NCBI GenBank assembly: GCA_001310415.1
Contig: BAXE01000018.1
Location: 1-64,000, forward strand
DNA: 64,000 nt
From: Enterovibrio sp. JCM 19048
GTDB taxonomy: Bacteria > Pseudomonadota > Gammaproteobacteria > Enterobacterales > Vibrionaceae
Direction of reading: 5' to 3'
Shown: positions 28,506-39,929 of the stretch, in pieces
How the letters are laid out: each line of letters starts with the position of its first letter
Numbering within the stretch: the first letter of the stretch is position 1
Made by a program: the position numbers and the translations under genes
Notes under the pieces: generated by a model
Told to the model about the DNA's origin: nothing
What the model saw: the letters and a program-made list of their open reading frames with translations, nothing else
Databases searched by the model: none

Positions 28506-31500
28506 ATGAGAACCTTGATTGATGCATCACTGGCACGAACACGTACCATGGTCACTCTGCTGCTTTTCCTTCTGGTGGCCGGTGTACATACCTATCTGAC
28601 TATTCCCAAAGAATCTGATCCGGATATCACTATCCCGGTGATCTATGTGTCTGTCAGCCACGAAGGCATTTCCCCGGAAGACGCCGAGCGTCTGCTGGTT
28701 CGTCCAGTCGAGCAGGAGCTTCGCTCGATTGAAGGCATCAAAGAGATGACGGCCACTGCCTCGGAAGGCCATGCTTCGGTGACACTGGAGTTCAATGTGG
28801 GCGTGGATCTCGACCAGGCTATGGCGGATGTGCGCGAAGCGGTGGATCTGGTGAAACCGCGTTTGCCGGATGACAGCGACGAGCCAACGGTCAATGAAGT
28901 CACCTTTGCCAACATGCAACCTGTGCTTTCCATTGCCCTTTATGGCGATGTGTCTGAGCGCGCGATTGTCCGGGTAGCCCGTGAGCTTCAGGAAACGCTG
29001 GAAGGTTTCAAACAGGTACTGGAAGTAGATATCGCCGGTGACCGCGACGATGTGGTTGAAATTATTGTTGAGCCGCTGCTGCTGGAAAGCTATGGGCTCG
29101 ATCAACAGGATATCTTCAATCTGGTCGCGCGGAATAACCGTGTGGTCGCAGCTGGATACGTAGACACAGGTTACGGCCGATTCTCCGTCAAAGTGCCGTC
29201 TGTTTTTGAAACGGTTCAGGATGTGCTGACTCTGCCTATCAAAATTGATGGTTCGCGGGTCGTCACGGTGGCTGATGTGGCGGAGGTGCGCCGAAGTTTT
29301 AAAGACCCAGAAAGTTTTGCCCGTTTGGATGGAAAACCTGCGGTGGTCTTGGACGTAAAAAAACGCGCCGGGGAAAACATCATTGAGACGGTCGAACTGG
29401 TCAAGGCGGTGATGGCAGAAGCGCAGCAAACCGCTATTTGGCCGCAGGCACTGCAGGTGAAATATACCTGGGATGGCTCTGAAGATGTGCGCCTGATGCT
29501 GACAGATCTGCAAAACAATATCCTCTCGGCAATCTTGCTGGTGGTGATTGTTATCATTGCCATTCTGGGCGCACGCACGGCGTTTCTGGTTGGTGTTTCC
29601 ATTCCCGGCTCTTTCCTGACCGGCTTAGTGGTGCTCTCGCTGGCAGGGTTGACCATCAATATCGTGGTGCTTTTCTCGCTTATTATGGCGGTTGGCCTGT
29701 TGGTGGATGGCGCTATTGTTGTCACCGAATACGCCGACCGGCGGATGCGTGAAGGTATCAAACGAACCCAGGCATTCCGGGAAGCGGCGCACCGTATGGC
29801 CTGGCCAATCATTGCTTCGACAGCAACCACACTGGCGGCTTTTGCGCCCCTGCTTTTTGGCCGGGGATCACCGGCGAATTTATGGGATACATGCCGCTGA
29901 CCCTGATTGCGACCCTGTCTGCCTCACTGGCAATGGCCCTGTTATTTGTGCCTGTACTGGGAAGTTTAATTGGTAAGCCATTGCCGCTATCAAGCGAGCA
30001 ACAGGCGAGAATCCATGCGTTGGAAGAAGGGGACTTTTCGAAGGCGCAGGGGATCACCAAGGCGTATGTGAATACCCTTTCCATTGCTATCCGCCATCCT
30101 GTAAAAATATTAATTGCAGCACTTTTGGTCGCCGTTGGTGTTGGGTTTACCTATGCCAAATCTGGCTGGGCACCGAGTTCTTCCCGGATGTAGACCCACC
30201 GTCGTTTAACATCAAAGTACGTGCTTATGGTGATCTTTCTATCTATGAGAAAGACGCATTGATGAAAGAGGTCGAACTGCGCGTCCTCGGCATGGATGAA
30301 ATTGAAAGCGTGTATACCCGAACCGGCGGTCAGGATGAGATTGGTATCATCCAGATGAAGCCGATAGCGTGGCAGGAGCGCCGTAAAGTGGCGCTTATCA
30401 TCGAAGAGTTACGGGAGAAAACGGCCGACATCGCCGGAATCGAGCTTGAGTTTAAAAAGCCACAGGCCGGGCCACCGAGTGAGCATGACCTGTCAATTGA
30501 AATCAGTGCCGCGAACAGCCAGTTGATTGCCCCCGCTGCGCTTCAGGTCAGGGCGCTACTGGAGCAAAATCCCGCGTACACTAACTTCAGCGATACCCTG
30601 ACTAAGCCGGGCATTGACTGGTCTATCGATATTGACCGGGAAGATGCGGCACGTTTTGGTGCCGATGCCACCCTGGTGGGTAACACCGTACAGTTTGTGA
30701 CGAATGGTCTTAAAATTGGCGATTACCTGCCGGACGATGCCAGTGAAGAAGTTGATATTCTGGTGCGCTATTCCGAGGATAAGCGCGATATCGGACGCTT
30801 TGATGAACTCAGGGTGAAAACCGCCTATGGCTGATACCGATCACCAATTTCGCCAGGATCACGCCTGAGCAGAAACAGGGCAACATTGACCGGGTTGATG
30901 GTAAGCGGGTGATCAAGGTGATGGCGGACATGGCAGAAGGGTATAACCTCAGCCTGGAACTGCCGGGCCTCAATGAGCAGATTGAAGCGCTGGGTCTGCC
31001 ACATGACGTGAAAGTGACAATACGGGGGCAGAATGAGGAGCAGGACGAAAGCTCTGCCTTCCTGATGACGGCATTCCTTGCAGCGCTTGGCGCAATGGCG
31101 ATTATTCTGATCACCCAGTTCAACAGTTTCTATCAAGCGTTTTTGATCCTGAGCGCAGTGCTGTTTTCAACCGTGGGGGTATTCCTTGGCCTTCTGATCT
31201 TCCAGCGTCCATTTGGGGTCATCATGTCCGGGGTCGGGGTGATTACCTGGCGGGCATTGTGGTGAATAACAACATTGTGCTGATTGATACCTACAACGTG
31301 CTGCGAAAACGCGGGCTGGATAAAGTGGATGCCATTTTGCGCACCGGTGCCCAACGTCTACGCCCGGTGTTGCTCACCACGGTTACGACCATCCTGGGAT
31401 TGATGCCTATGGTGCTGGAGATGAATGTTGATCTGGTTAACCGCGGCATTGAGTTTGGTGCACCGAGCACCCAGTGGTGGTCACAACTGGCGACAGCAGT

Positions 31501-31680
31501 GGCTGGTGGACTGGCTTTTTCAACGGTACTGACCCTGGTGCTGACGCCTGTCTGCTGATGCTGGCAAGAGAGCGAAGTAAGGCGAACAGCGAAGATAACC
31601 GTGATATTCCGGTCGAGCCACAAAGCGAGGGGAAATCCGGGCAGTCAGCAGCATACCAGGAAGCCGAACTTCAGTCCTAG
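28506..31680 (+). CDS. RND efflux transporter, inner-membrane pump
   Basis: Proton-driven multidrug pump of the AcrB/MexF superfamily, nearest to the Vibrio cholerae pump I recall at the same place beside erpA. An N-terminal helix precedes DPDITIPVIYVSV, then the first periplasmic loop, the membrane block with LIMAVGLLVDGAIVVTE (the acidic pair for proton relay), a second loop and the closing block GIVVNNNIVLIDTYN. Five breaks (near 29862, 30172, 30832, 31247 and 31554) each lack one base; the corrected protein has 1059 residues, typical of the family. The start ATG at 28506 follows AGGAG. Substrate unknown. Confidence 0.88.
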
Positions 31681-31693
31681 CCGGGACAAAACG

Positions 31694-31724
31694 AAAAAAA
31701 AGCAGCATGAAAATGCTGCTTTTC
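31694..31724. terminator. Bidirectional terminator between RND pump and M23 peptidase
   Basis: Arms AAAAGCAGCAT and ATGCTGCTTTT with a 4-base loop, flanked by A-run and T-run, between convergent stops at 31680 and 31738. Confidence 0.9.
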
Positions 31725-31737
31725 TATTGGAGCCAAC

Positions 31738-33056
31738 CTAGGACGCTATTCGCTCGATAGTGCCGATTGACGCCAGAAGCTGCTCAAATTTATTCAGCTG
31801 CGCCATACGGTCTTTCGCCAGCTCGATAAACGCAGATTTCTCTTTTCCGGTCAGCGACTGGGATTGTGGCAGTTTCACCGTACGCGGGTTCTTGTGCACA
31901 CCGTTCACCAAAAACTCATAGTGCAGGTGAGGGCCGGTAACACGGCCAGTGCCGCCAAGGGTGCCAATGGTTTGTCCCTGTTTTACCCGTTCGCCGGTTT
32001 TCACCTTGCGTTTAGTGAGGTGCAGATACTTGGTGATGTAAGTGGAACTGTGTCGGATAAACACATAGTTGCCATTGAATTTGTTGTAGGCCGATTTCAT
32101 CACCACGCCATCACCGGCTGCCAGATAGGGGTGCCAACTGGTGCGACGTAGTCCGTGCCGCGGTGTGCTTTTACTGCGCCGGTAACCGGGTGCAGGCGGC
32201 GGGGGTTGAAGTTCGAGCTGACATAGCGAAAGTTAACCGGCGAGCGCAGGAACGCTTTTCTCATCGCCCGGCCTTTTTCGTCGTAATACTTGCCGGATTC
32301 TGAGCGGATCGCGGTAAAGGTTTCACCCTGGTTGGTGAATGTGGCAGCCAGAATGTCGCCGCGGCCAATCATTTCACCTTCCACCAAACGCTCTTCAAAC
32401 AACACGGCAAATTTGTCGCCTTGGCGAATATCCAGCGCGAAGTCGATATCCCAGCCGAAAATACCGGCGAGTTCCATAATTTGGTTGGCATTGAGCCCGG
32501 CATTTACCCCGGCATTCCAGAAACTGGATGTGATGGTGGCCGAGGCGAAATTGACCTGGGTATCTACCTGTTTGGATTCTGTTTTCGAGAAAAACTCGTC
32601 ACCAATACGGGTAACGATTAATTTTTCGTTGGCATTTTTAGGTTGCACCAATTGGGTAAAAAGGCCGTTTTCGTCAAAGCCGAGATGAATTTCATCACCA
32701 ATCTTCAGTGATGCGAGGGATTTGGTTTCCGTGTCACTGTTAATTAAACGGTAGAGCGTCGTTGGGCTGATGCCAACGCGGTCGAAAATACCGGCCAGGC
32801 TGTCACCGGCCTGTACTTTAAATTTTTGCCATTCCAGCGGTGCGTAGGCCGAGACATTGCGCTGCTCATTTTCAGGGGGTAACAGGGCAACCGTGTCTAA
32901 AGGAACAGGATATAACTTTCCAACCTCAAACTTTGCGTCAGGGTGTTGGGCAGGAGTTTTCGTTGGCAACAGAATAAGCAGTACCACAAGGGCACTGATC
33001 GCCATGATCAAGATTTGGTGGAACCTTGGTAGCGCAGCAATATGTTTAACAGGCAT
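31738..33056 (-). CDS. M23-family murein endopeptidase with LysM-like domain (MepM-like)
   Basis: Zinc metallopeptidase that cuts peptidoglycan cross-links, helping wall growth. A single N-terminal membrane anchor (about residues 14-31) is followed by a LysM-like segment (FKVQAGDSLAGIFDRVGISPTT, near residues 80-100), a linker domain and the C-terminal LytM/M23 domain with zinc ligands in AHRGTDYVAPVGTPIW and HLHYEF. One frame break near 32122 (one G missing, restoring IWAAGDGVV) gives 439 residues, close to E. coli MepM (440). It is divergent from tyrS. Confidence 0.9.
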
Positions 33057-33284
33057 TAAAAACAGTCGTTATAAAAATGAACGTTGTGGGGATAACGTTG
33101 GTGCCAACTCCCTCGATAAAACCGATTGGCCGGTAAATCCCTTTTTGTATCTCTATCCAACCGCCGGAATTCGAGAGCATTCAGCTTGTTGGATATAACA
33201 AGTCTAACTGCTTTCAAAAACCATCGCTATTCAAGTAGTATGTCGACTTACTAAAAAATGCCGATTCTGTGGGAGCGATTAAAT

Positions 33285-34472
33285 ATGGCAAGCATTGAAG
33301 CTGCGCTAGCTGAAATTAAGCGTGGCGTTGAGGAGTTGATTCCTGAAGCGGAACTCATTGCAAAACTGAAAGAGAACCGTCCTCTTCGTATCAAGTTGGG
33401 TGCGGATCCAACTGCACCGGATATTCACCTGGGTCACACTGTGATCATGAATAAACTGCGTGCCTTCCAGGAGCTGGGCCATGAAGTTATCTTCCTGATC
33501 GGTGATTATACCGCGATGGTAGGCGACCCAAGTGGTAAAAACACCACCCGCCCGCCACTGACGCGTGAACAGGTTCTGAAAAACGCAGAAACCTACAAAG
33601 AGCAGATCTTTAAGATTCTTGATCCGGCGAAAACCCGCGTGGAATTTAACTCAAGCTGGCTGAGTGAGCTGGGTACAGATGGCATGATCCGTCTGGCTGC
33701 AAGCTCCACCGTTGCCCGTATGCTTGAGCGTGACGATTTCAAAAAACGTTACAGTAGCAACCAGCCAATCGCTATTCACGAGTTCATTTATCCGCTCCTG
33801 CAAGGTTATGACTCAGTAGCGCTGCAAGCTGACGTTGAGCTGGGCGGTACCGACCAGAAATTCAACCTGCTGATGGGCCGCGAACTGCAAAAGCAAAACG
33901 GTCAGGCGCAACAGGTTGTGATCACCATGCCTCTGCTGGTGGGTCTGGACGGCGTGAAGAAAATGTCCAAATCGGCGCACAACTACATCGGTATCAGCGA
34001 TACGCCGACAGAGATGTTCGGTAAGATCATGTCTATCTCTGATGCTCTGATGTGGAACTACTACGAGCTGCTCTCTTTCCGTCCGCTGGAAGAAATTGCC
34101 CAGTTTAAAGACGACATTGCAAACGGTAAAAACCCACGCGATGTGAAGATCCTGCTGGCAAAAGAAATCATCGCGCGCTTCCATTCAGAAGCAGATGCAG
34201 AAGCCGCAGAAGCTGAGTTCATCAACCGCTTCCAAAAAGGTGCGATGCCGGATGAAATGCCTGAGTTCTCTTTCGAGCAAGGCGCAGCGATTGCTAACCT
34301 GCTGAAAGATGCAGGTCTGGTGGCGTCAACCTCTGATGCGATGCGTCAGATCCGCGGTGGCGGTGTTCGTATCGACGGCGAGAAAGTTGAAGATACCAAG
34401 CTGGTACCGGCAGCGGGTACCGCAGTTTACCAGGTTGGTAAACGCAAATTTGCCCGTATCACGCTGGCATAA
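33285..34472 (+). CDS. tyrS: Tyrosyl-tRNA synthetase
   Basis: Charges tRNA-Tyr with tyrosine. Class I signatures are clear: HLGH at residues 48-51 and KMSKS near 228-232, and a C-terminal S4-like RNA-binding domain ([16 protein letters not shown]). The protein has 395 residues and is intact. I chose the ATG at 33285, behind GGGAG, rather than nine codons upstream. The leader at 33057-33284 contains an inverted repeat (CTTGTT/AACAAG, 33185-33202) of unknown meaning, but no T-box-like element that I can recognise. Confidence 0.95.
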   Translation: MASIEAALAEIKRGVEELIPEAELIAKLKENRPLRIKLGADPTAPDIHLGHTVIMNKLRAFQELGHEVIFLIGDYTAMVGDPSGKNTTRPPLTREQVLKNAETYKEQIFKILDPAKTRVEFNSSWLSELGTDGMIRLAASSTVARMLERDDFKKRYSSNQPIAIHEFIYPLLQGYDSVALQADVELGGTDQKFNLLMGRELQKQNGQAQQVVITMPLLVGLDGVKKMSKSAHNYIGISDTPTEMFGKIMSISDALMWNYYELLSFRPLEEIAQFKDDIANGKNPRDVKILLAKEIIARFHSEADAEAAEAEFINRFQKGAMPDEMPEFSFEQGAAIANLLKDAGLVASTSDAMRQIRGGGVRIDGEKVEDTKLVPAAGTAVYQVGKRKFARITLA

Positions 34473-34477
34473 TCTGA

Positions 34478-34505
34478 GAAAGGGCGCCGATTGGCGCCTT
34501 TTTCT
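34478..34505 (+). terminator. Terminator of tyrS
   Basis: Arms GGCGCC and GGCGCC around GATT, preceded by AAAG and followed by TTTTTC, directly after the tyrS stop. Confidence 0.9.
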
Positions 34506-34563
34506 TATCTAACGATAAGCTCCCCTTTCGCTAAGCCGTTTTGCGCTTAGTTAGCTCCCGAAC

Positions 34564-34980
34564 TTAAAGTGTGTAGTCATTACGGCTTTCCGCTTCATCG
34601 GACAAATACTCGATGAACTCCCACTCAATGCCATCCGCGTCAAAGAAATAAGCGCGTTTACGGGCGGGATGGGTTTCATCAAATGACACTTCTTCATAAC
34701 CTGCTTCGTGCAATCTTTGGGCGGCTGACTGCGCATCACTGACCACAAGACCGATATGGTTTACCCCTAACTGGCGGTAAGGAATGCGTTCGACCGGTTT
34801 GTCGATCACCACCTCTTGCAGGGCGATATAGCTGGTGTCTGTGCCGATATGGCACCAGTCATAAAGCTCACTGCTTCCCTCCCCACGGACATGAAAATCA
34901 GGCAGAGCGGTTTGCAGAAAATGGATGGTGTTTTGCAGATTGCTCACTGTGATATTGGCGTGTTCGACGTAACTGTTCAT
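34564..34980 (-). CDS. VOC-family (glyoxalase/dioxygenase-like) protein
   Basis: A 138-residue protein with the vicinal oxygen chelate fold in two beta-alpha-beta-beta-beta modules. Probable metal ligands are an N-terminal histidine (YVEHANITVSNL), a central histidine (GVNHIGLVVSD) and C-terminal acidic residues in IEWEFIEY. The family includes glyoxalase I, fosfomycin resistance proteins and dioxygenases, and I cannot choose between them. The gene stands alone, and its upstream region carries two copies of a palindrome, so it is probably regulated by a dedicated repressor or activator. Confidence 0.8.
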   Translation of the reverse strand: MNSYVEHANITVSNLQNTIHFLQTALPDFHVRGEGSSELYDWCHIGTDTSYIALQEVVIDKPVERIPYRQLGVNHIGLVVSDAQSAAQRLHEAGYEEVSFDETHPARKRAYFFDADGIEWEFIEYLSDEAESRNDYTL

Positions 34981-34998
34981 GGCGGTGCTTCCCTTTAG

Positions 34999-35066
34999 TT
35001 ATGTAAAGTTATTTGATTACATAATAGGCTGGTATCGGATTAAGTAAAGTTAATGGTTTACTTAAT
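34999..35066. promoter_or_regulatory. Two copies of a palindromic operator upstream of the VOC gene
   Basis: Copy 1 (34999-35024) has arms TTATGTAA and TTACATAA. Copy 2 (35039-35066) has arms ATTAAGTAAA and TTTACTTAAT. Aligned over 22 bases (from 35001 and 35042) they share the core GTAAAGTTA and the right arm TTAC, and lie 41 bases apart, four helical turns. The arms resemble a TyrR box, but the spacer is 8 bases and not 6. A dimeric regulator binding both sites is likely; which one is unknown. Confidence 0.7.
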
Positions 35067-35156
35067 CACTGCAATTGCTACACAGAGGTGGAAAGTTGAG
35101 ACAACGAATAGGTTTGGCGTGAAACACGGTGAAAGCGTGCCTAAGGTATTGGCGCA

Positions 35157-35181
35157 ATAAAAAACGCGCCTGAGCGCGTTC
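35157..35181 (-). terminator. Terminator of the YadS-like gene
   Basis: Arms AACGCGC and GCGCGTT around CTGA; the minus strand runs on into TTTTTTATTG. It lies 18 bases past the stop at 35199. Confidence 0.85.
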
Positions 35182-35198
35182 CAGTGAAGAAGAAGGCG

Positions 35199-35821
35199 TT
35201 ACTTTCCGCTGCCAAAAACCGGAAGGGATAAGTGCCAGCGAATCGCTGCAAGCCGGATAAGCAGGGTGGTGATCATGCCGGCGATGGATGCCAGTTCAAC
35301 ATCCGCATTGGCAGCGAGCGCCAGGGTATGCATCATGCCGCCGGCAATACAGGCGGTGGCATACACCTCGGTGCGGAAAATCATTGGGATTTCGCGCGCC
35401 AGTACGTCACGGATAATACCGCCGCCGCAGCCAGTCAGCACACCCATGATCACGGCAACCATTGGCGACGCGCCATAGCTCAGCGCCTTATCGACACCAA
35501 TTGCTACAAACACGGCCAGACCAATCGCATCTGCGACAGGTAGGACGTACCAAGCAGGCGCCGGGGATGACGGATCAGCACAATCGACAAGACACACGTG
35601 GCGAGGATAACCCAAAGATATTCGGTTTGGGTGACCCAGAAAACGGGTGTAGCACCCAGAACCATATCGCGGATAGTGCCCCCGCCAATGGCTGTCACCA
35701 TGGCAGTACAATCATCCCGAAGATCCATTCGAAGTTTACTGGCAAGCAGCACGCCGGAAATGGCAAACACGGCAGTACCGAACATGTCCAAGATATAGAG
35801 AAGCATAACGCGCTGTTTCAT
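35199..35821 (-). CDS. YadS/TRIC-family membrane protein (UPF0126)
   Basis: Inner-membrane protein of two repeated three-helix halves, each with the glycine-rich motif of the family: [13 protein letters not shown] and [19 protein letters not shown]. Relatives form trimeric cation channels; a role in glycine transport has also been proposed. One frame break near 35546 (one T missing) restores [18 protein letters not shown] second defect is hidden: at about 35705-35725 the residues read DLRDDCTA where the family has a DPFGMIVLA-type segment, which is what three lost bases (two C, one G) would produce without leaving the frame. The corrected length is about 208 residues. Confidence 0.85.
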
Positions 35822-35910
35822 CCCTTATTTCAGTTAAGCGCGCGCGATTTTACGTAAAAGATCCTTACGGGCAATCGGCGTCGTCACGCGGTGCGCTGCC
35901 AGTGTTTGAA

Positions 35911-36735
35911 TTAGTGACCGAGATCGCTTCTTACGCTGTCCAGAGCGGTACAGATTTGCTTCACCGCTTTCAATGCGCGTGGTGTTGGCCGGTTAAGCCA
36001 ATCCCCTGTTATGGCAAAGATAGCGTGGTTTTTTACTGCGGGGACAAAGTCTTGCCATTTCTTCCAACTTAGTGGCACTTGAGTATTGGCGGCAGGGTAG
36101 AAAATGGCTTGTGGCGCTTTTACCACAATCTGCTCGATGTTGACCTGAGGATAGGGCGCTGCACTGTTTGCAAAGATGTTCTCGCCGCCACAAAGTGAGA
36201 AAAGGGGCTGTGGCCAGTGATCACCATTGTTTGTTAGCAGCGGGGAATCACTCAGCTGGTAGAAGTAGGGGACTTTCGCTTTCCCTTGCTGGCTGGCTTC
36301 AATCGCTGCCAGCTCTTTACGAACTGCGTCCGCGCGCGCTTTTGCCACTGAAGGATCGGCTGACCATTTGCCGAGTTTTTCAATGTTATCGGCTGCGTCA
36401 TACAGCGAATGGGGATTGGAGTAAAACACCTCAATACCGAGCCGCTCAAGCTTAGCCAATTCTTTATCGGGATTTCCGCCTTGCCATGCCAGCACTAAAT
36501 CAGGCTTTAGGGTCACAACCCGCTCAATATTGATGCCACGGTAGTTGGCAACCTGCTCCAGTTCCAGTGCTTCTGGCGGATAATCACTATGCGCACTGAC
36601 CGCGATCAGGTTGTCACCCAGTCCGGCTTCATAGGCAAGCTCTGTGGTGTGTGGGGACAGGCTGATCACGCGCAGCGGCGCCGCCACTGCCAGTGTTGGC
36701 AGCAGAAGTAAGGCAAATAAAAATCGGGACATCAT
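35911..36735 (-). CDS. btuF: Periplasmic vitamin B12-binding protein
   Basis: Delivers cobalamin to the BtuCD importer. The protein of 274 residues is intact, with a signal peptide (MMSRFLFALLLLPTLAVA) and the BtuF pattern RVISLSPHTTELAYEAGLG, NYRGINIERVVTLKPDLVLAW and NNGDHWPQPLFSLCGGENIF. Its ATG at 36735 overlaps the stop of cbiB (ATGA), so the two are coupled. It is the last gene of an mtnN-cbiB-btuF operon. The remaining BtuCD genes are not in the window. Confidence 0.93.
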   Translation of the reverse strand: MMSRFLFALLLLPTLAVAAPLRVISLSPHTTELAYEAGLGDNLIAVSAHSDYPPEALELEQVANYRGINIERVVTLKPDLVLAWQGGNPDKELAKLERLGIEVFYSNPHSLYDAADNIEKLGKWSADPSVAKARADAVRKELAAIEASQQGKAKVPYFYQLSDSPLLTNNGDHWPQPLFSLCGGENIFANSAAPYPQVNIEQIVVKAPQAIFYPAANTQVPLSWKKWQDFVPAVKNHAIFAITGDWLNRPTPRALKAVKQICTALDSVRSDLGH

Positions 36736-37695
36736 AATAATCCGTGGGCGAACCACATCAGAAAACTTTGGATAAGCAGCCACAGCAGGGCTTTTTGTTT
36801 CAGCGACTGGTTGAGCAGCGCAAGGTGCAGAGCGGAAGGGGAGATCTCACCGCCAATATTGGGACGTGGGCATTTTTCGCTGTCGTAAATCGCAGGGCCA
36901 CCCAGGGATAGCTGGAACTTGGCTCCGGTTCCGGCAAGCAGCCAGCCTGCACCATTCGCAGACCAGTCCTGTCCCTGTTTTCGGATTGCGGTCAGTGCCG
37001 GTTCAAAGCGGTGTCCGGCGGCTATCAACAAGGCAAACAGTCTTGATGGAACCCAATCTAACAGCGCCAAAAAGGATGCTGCGGGCAGACCAAATTCGGC
37101 GAATTCAAAGCGACGCGGTGGCCAGGCGCGAGTCAGTTGTACCACCAGCGCGTAGAGAAATGCGCCAATGCCTCCGGCAATGGCATACCAGAACAGCACG
37201 CCAATTAGCCCTCGCGCATAGCCTATCAGTAGGGTTTCACACCCCGCCTTGGCAATGCCAACAGGAGAGAGTGATTGCGTTTCACGGTTCAGCGCCTTGG
37301 CGAGCAAGGTGCGGGCCAGTGGTTTGTCTTCGCGTGTCAGTGCCTGTTCGATTTGTATAGCGAGTTGCGTCAGCGGTTTCCAGCCAAGGGCAAGCCAGAG
37401 CAACAGGCCATCGAAAAGCCAGTCAATCCAGACCAGTTGCTTCAAGGCAACCAGCAATACAGCAACTGTCAGCACATAATGGCCATGGCTAAAAGGCCGG
37501 AGAGTTTCTGTTGCTGTGGGTCGTCTTCGAGGTGATTGACTTTGGCTGCGATGGCATCAGCGACACGTCGCCAGAGAGTAAGCGGCTGATATCGGCAGGC
37601 ACCGGAAAAAACCAGTGCAAAAGAAGGGCTCCCCACATCGCGAGCAAGGCGGTGTGATCCAGCAAGGCGTCAAACGGCGTGGGGAGATCGGTCAT
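36732..37695 (-). CDS. cbiB: Adenosylcobinamide-phosphate synthase family protein (CbiB/CobD)
   Basis: Membrane enzyme attaching the aminopropanol arm to cobyric acid during cobalamin synthesis or salvage. The protein has several hydrophobic segments (near residues 70-100, 140-165 and at the C-terminus), and the family's LTREDKPLARTLLAKALNRET and LDWVPSRLFALLIAAGHRF are visible. Two frame breaks (near 37564, one C, and 37474, one G) are corrected to 321 residues with an N-terminus [23 protein letters not shown]. It overlaps the mtnN stop by one base at its start and btuF at its end. A full cobalamin pathway is not here, so the role may be salvage. Confidence 0.82.
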
Positions 37696-38396
37696 TATGC
37701 TTTCAGCAGCTCAACCATTTTTTCAACCATGGCGCTTGAGCTTTTCGCCGCCAGCGGCAGGAACTCGTCAAACGTCATTGGTGATTCTTTGTCGGCAACG
37801 TCAGAAATGGCGCGTACAACCACAAACGGCACTTTAAATTGGTGACACGCCTGTGCAATCGCTGCCGCTTCCATTTCTACCGCAATCACGTTCGGGAAAT
37901 GCTGACGGATGAAGTTTTGTTTTTCCGTAGTGTGAACGAATGCGTCACCGGTGCAGATCAGGCCACGTACCGCGTGAGGAGCTGGCTCCATGGCTGCCAA
38001 CGCTTGCTCGGCAACGTCCATCAGTTTGGCATCAGACGCGAAAGTCGCTGGCTGGCCAGCCATTTGACCCATAGTGTAACCAAATGCGGTCACGTCAGCA
38101 TCGTGGTAAGCCACGTCTGTTGAGATAACCACGTCACCCAGGTTCAGGCTGGCATCAAAACCGCCCGCTGAACCGGTGTTGATCACTACGCTAGGTTTGA
38201 AGCGTTCCAGCAGCACAGAGGTGCCTACGGCCGCGGCCACTTTACCAATGCCTGACTGCAGAAGTACCACATTGGTGCCGTTCAGATCGCCGGTGTAGAA
38301 TTTGCAGCCTGCAATTTCCTGTAGCTGGCAGTTATTCATTTTGTTTTTCAGCAGGGTAACTTCCTGCTCCATCGCGCCGATAATACCGATTTTCAT
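37695..38396 (-). CDS. mtnN: 5'-methylthioadenosine/S-adenosylhomocysteine nucleosidase
   Basis: Cleaves methylthioadenosine and S-adenosylhomocysteine to free adenine, recycling methyl-group waste and making the autoinducer-2 precursor. The protein is intact at 233 residues with [13 protein letters not shown], the nucleoside-binding NTGSAGGFD, and the active-site region [10 protein letters not shown] and [11 protein letters not shown]. It is the first gene of a three-gene operon; its stop overlaps the next ATG by one base. Confidence 0.95.
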   Translation of the reverse strand: MKIGIIGAMEQEVTLLKNKMNNCQLQEIAGCKFYTGDLNGTNVVLLQSGIGKVAAAVGTSVLLERFKPSVVINTGSAGGFDASLNLGDVVISTDVAYHDADVTAFGYTMGQMAGQPATFASDAKLMDVAEQALAAMEPAPHAVRGLICTGDAFVHTTEKQNFIRQHFPNVIAVEMEAAAIAQACHQFKVPFVVVRAISDVADKESPMTFDEFLPLAAKSSSAMVEKMVELLKA

Positions 38397-38456
38397 CTTG
38401 TTGCTCGTCAGAATTTAAGTGTTTAACGAAGTGTATCATGAGCCAAAATAGGGGCG

Positions 38457-38484
38457 AAAAAAAGTGCCTTTACAGGCACTTTTC
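38457..38484 (-). terminator. Terminator of the second gltBD operon
   Basis: Arms AAGTGCCT and AGGCACTT around TTAC, followed on the minus strand by a T-run. It lies 20 bases past the gltD stop and upstream of mtnN. Confidence 0.88.
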
Positions 38485-38504
38485 AACGCGATGCTCACAG
38501 TGGA

Positions 38505-39918
<1,414 letters not shown>

Positions 39919-39929
39919 AGGGTCCTCCG

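Noticed and set aside
28506..31680. RND pump as a decayed pseudogene
   Set aside because: All five breaks are repaired by one base each, and every block between them is fully conserved with catalytic residues intact.
33185..33202. Inverted repeat before tyrS as a T-box or riboswitch
   Set aside because: Only six-base arms, no T-box sequence or terminator/antiterminator pair, and T-box control of tyrS is typical of Firmicutes, not of this group.
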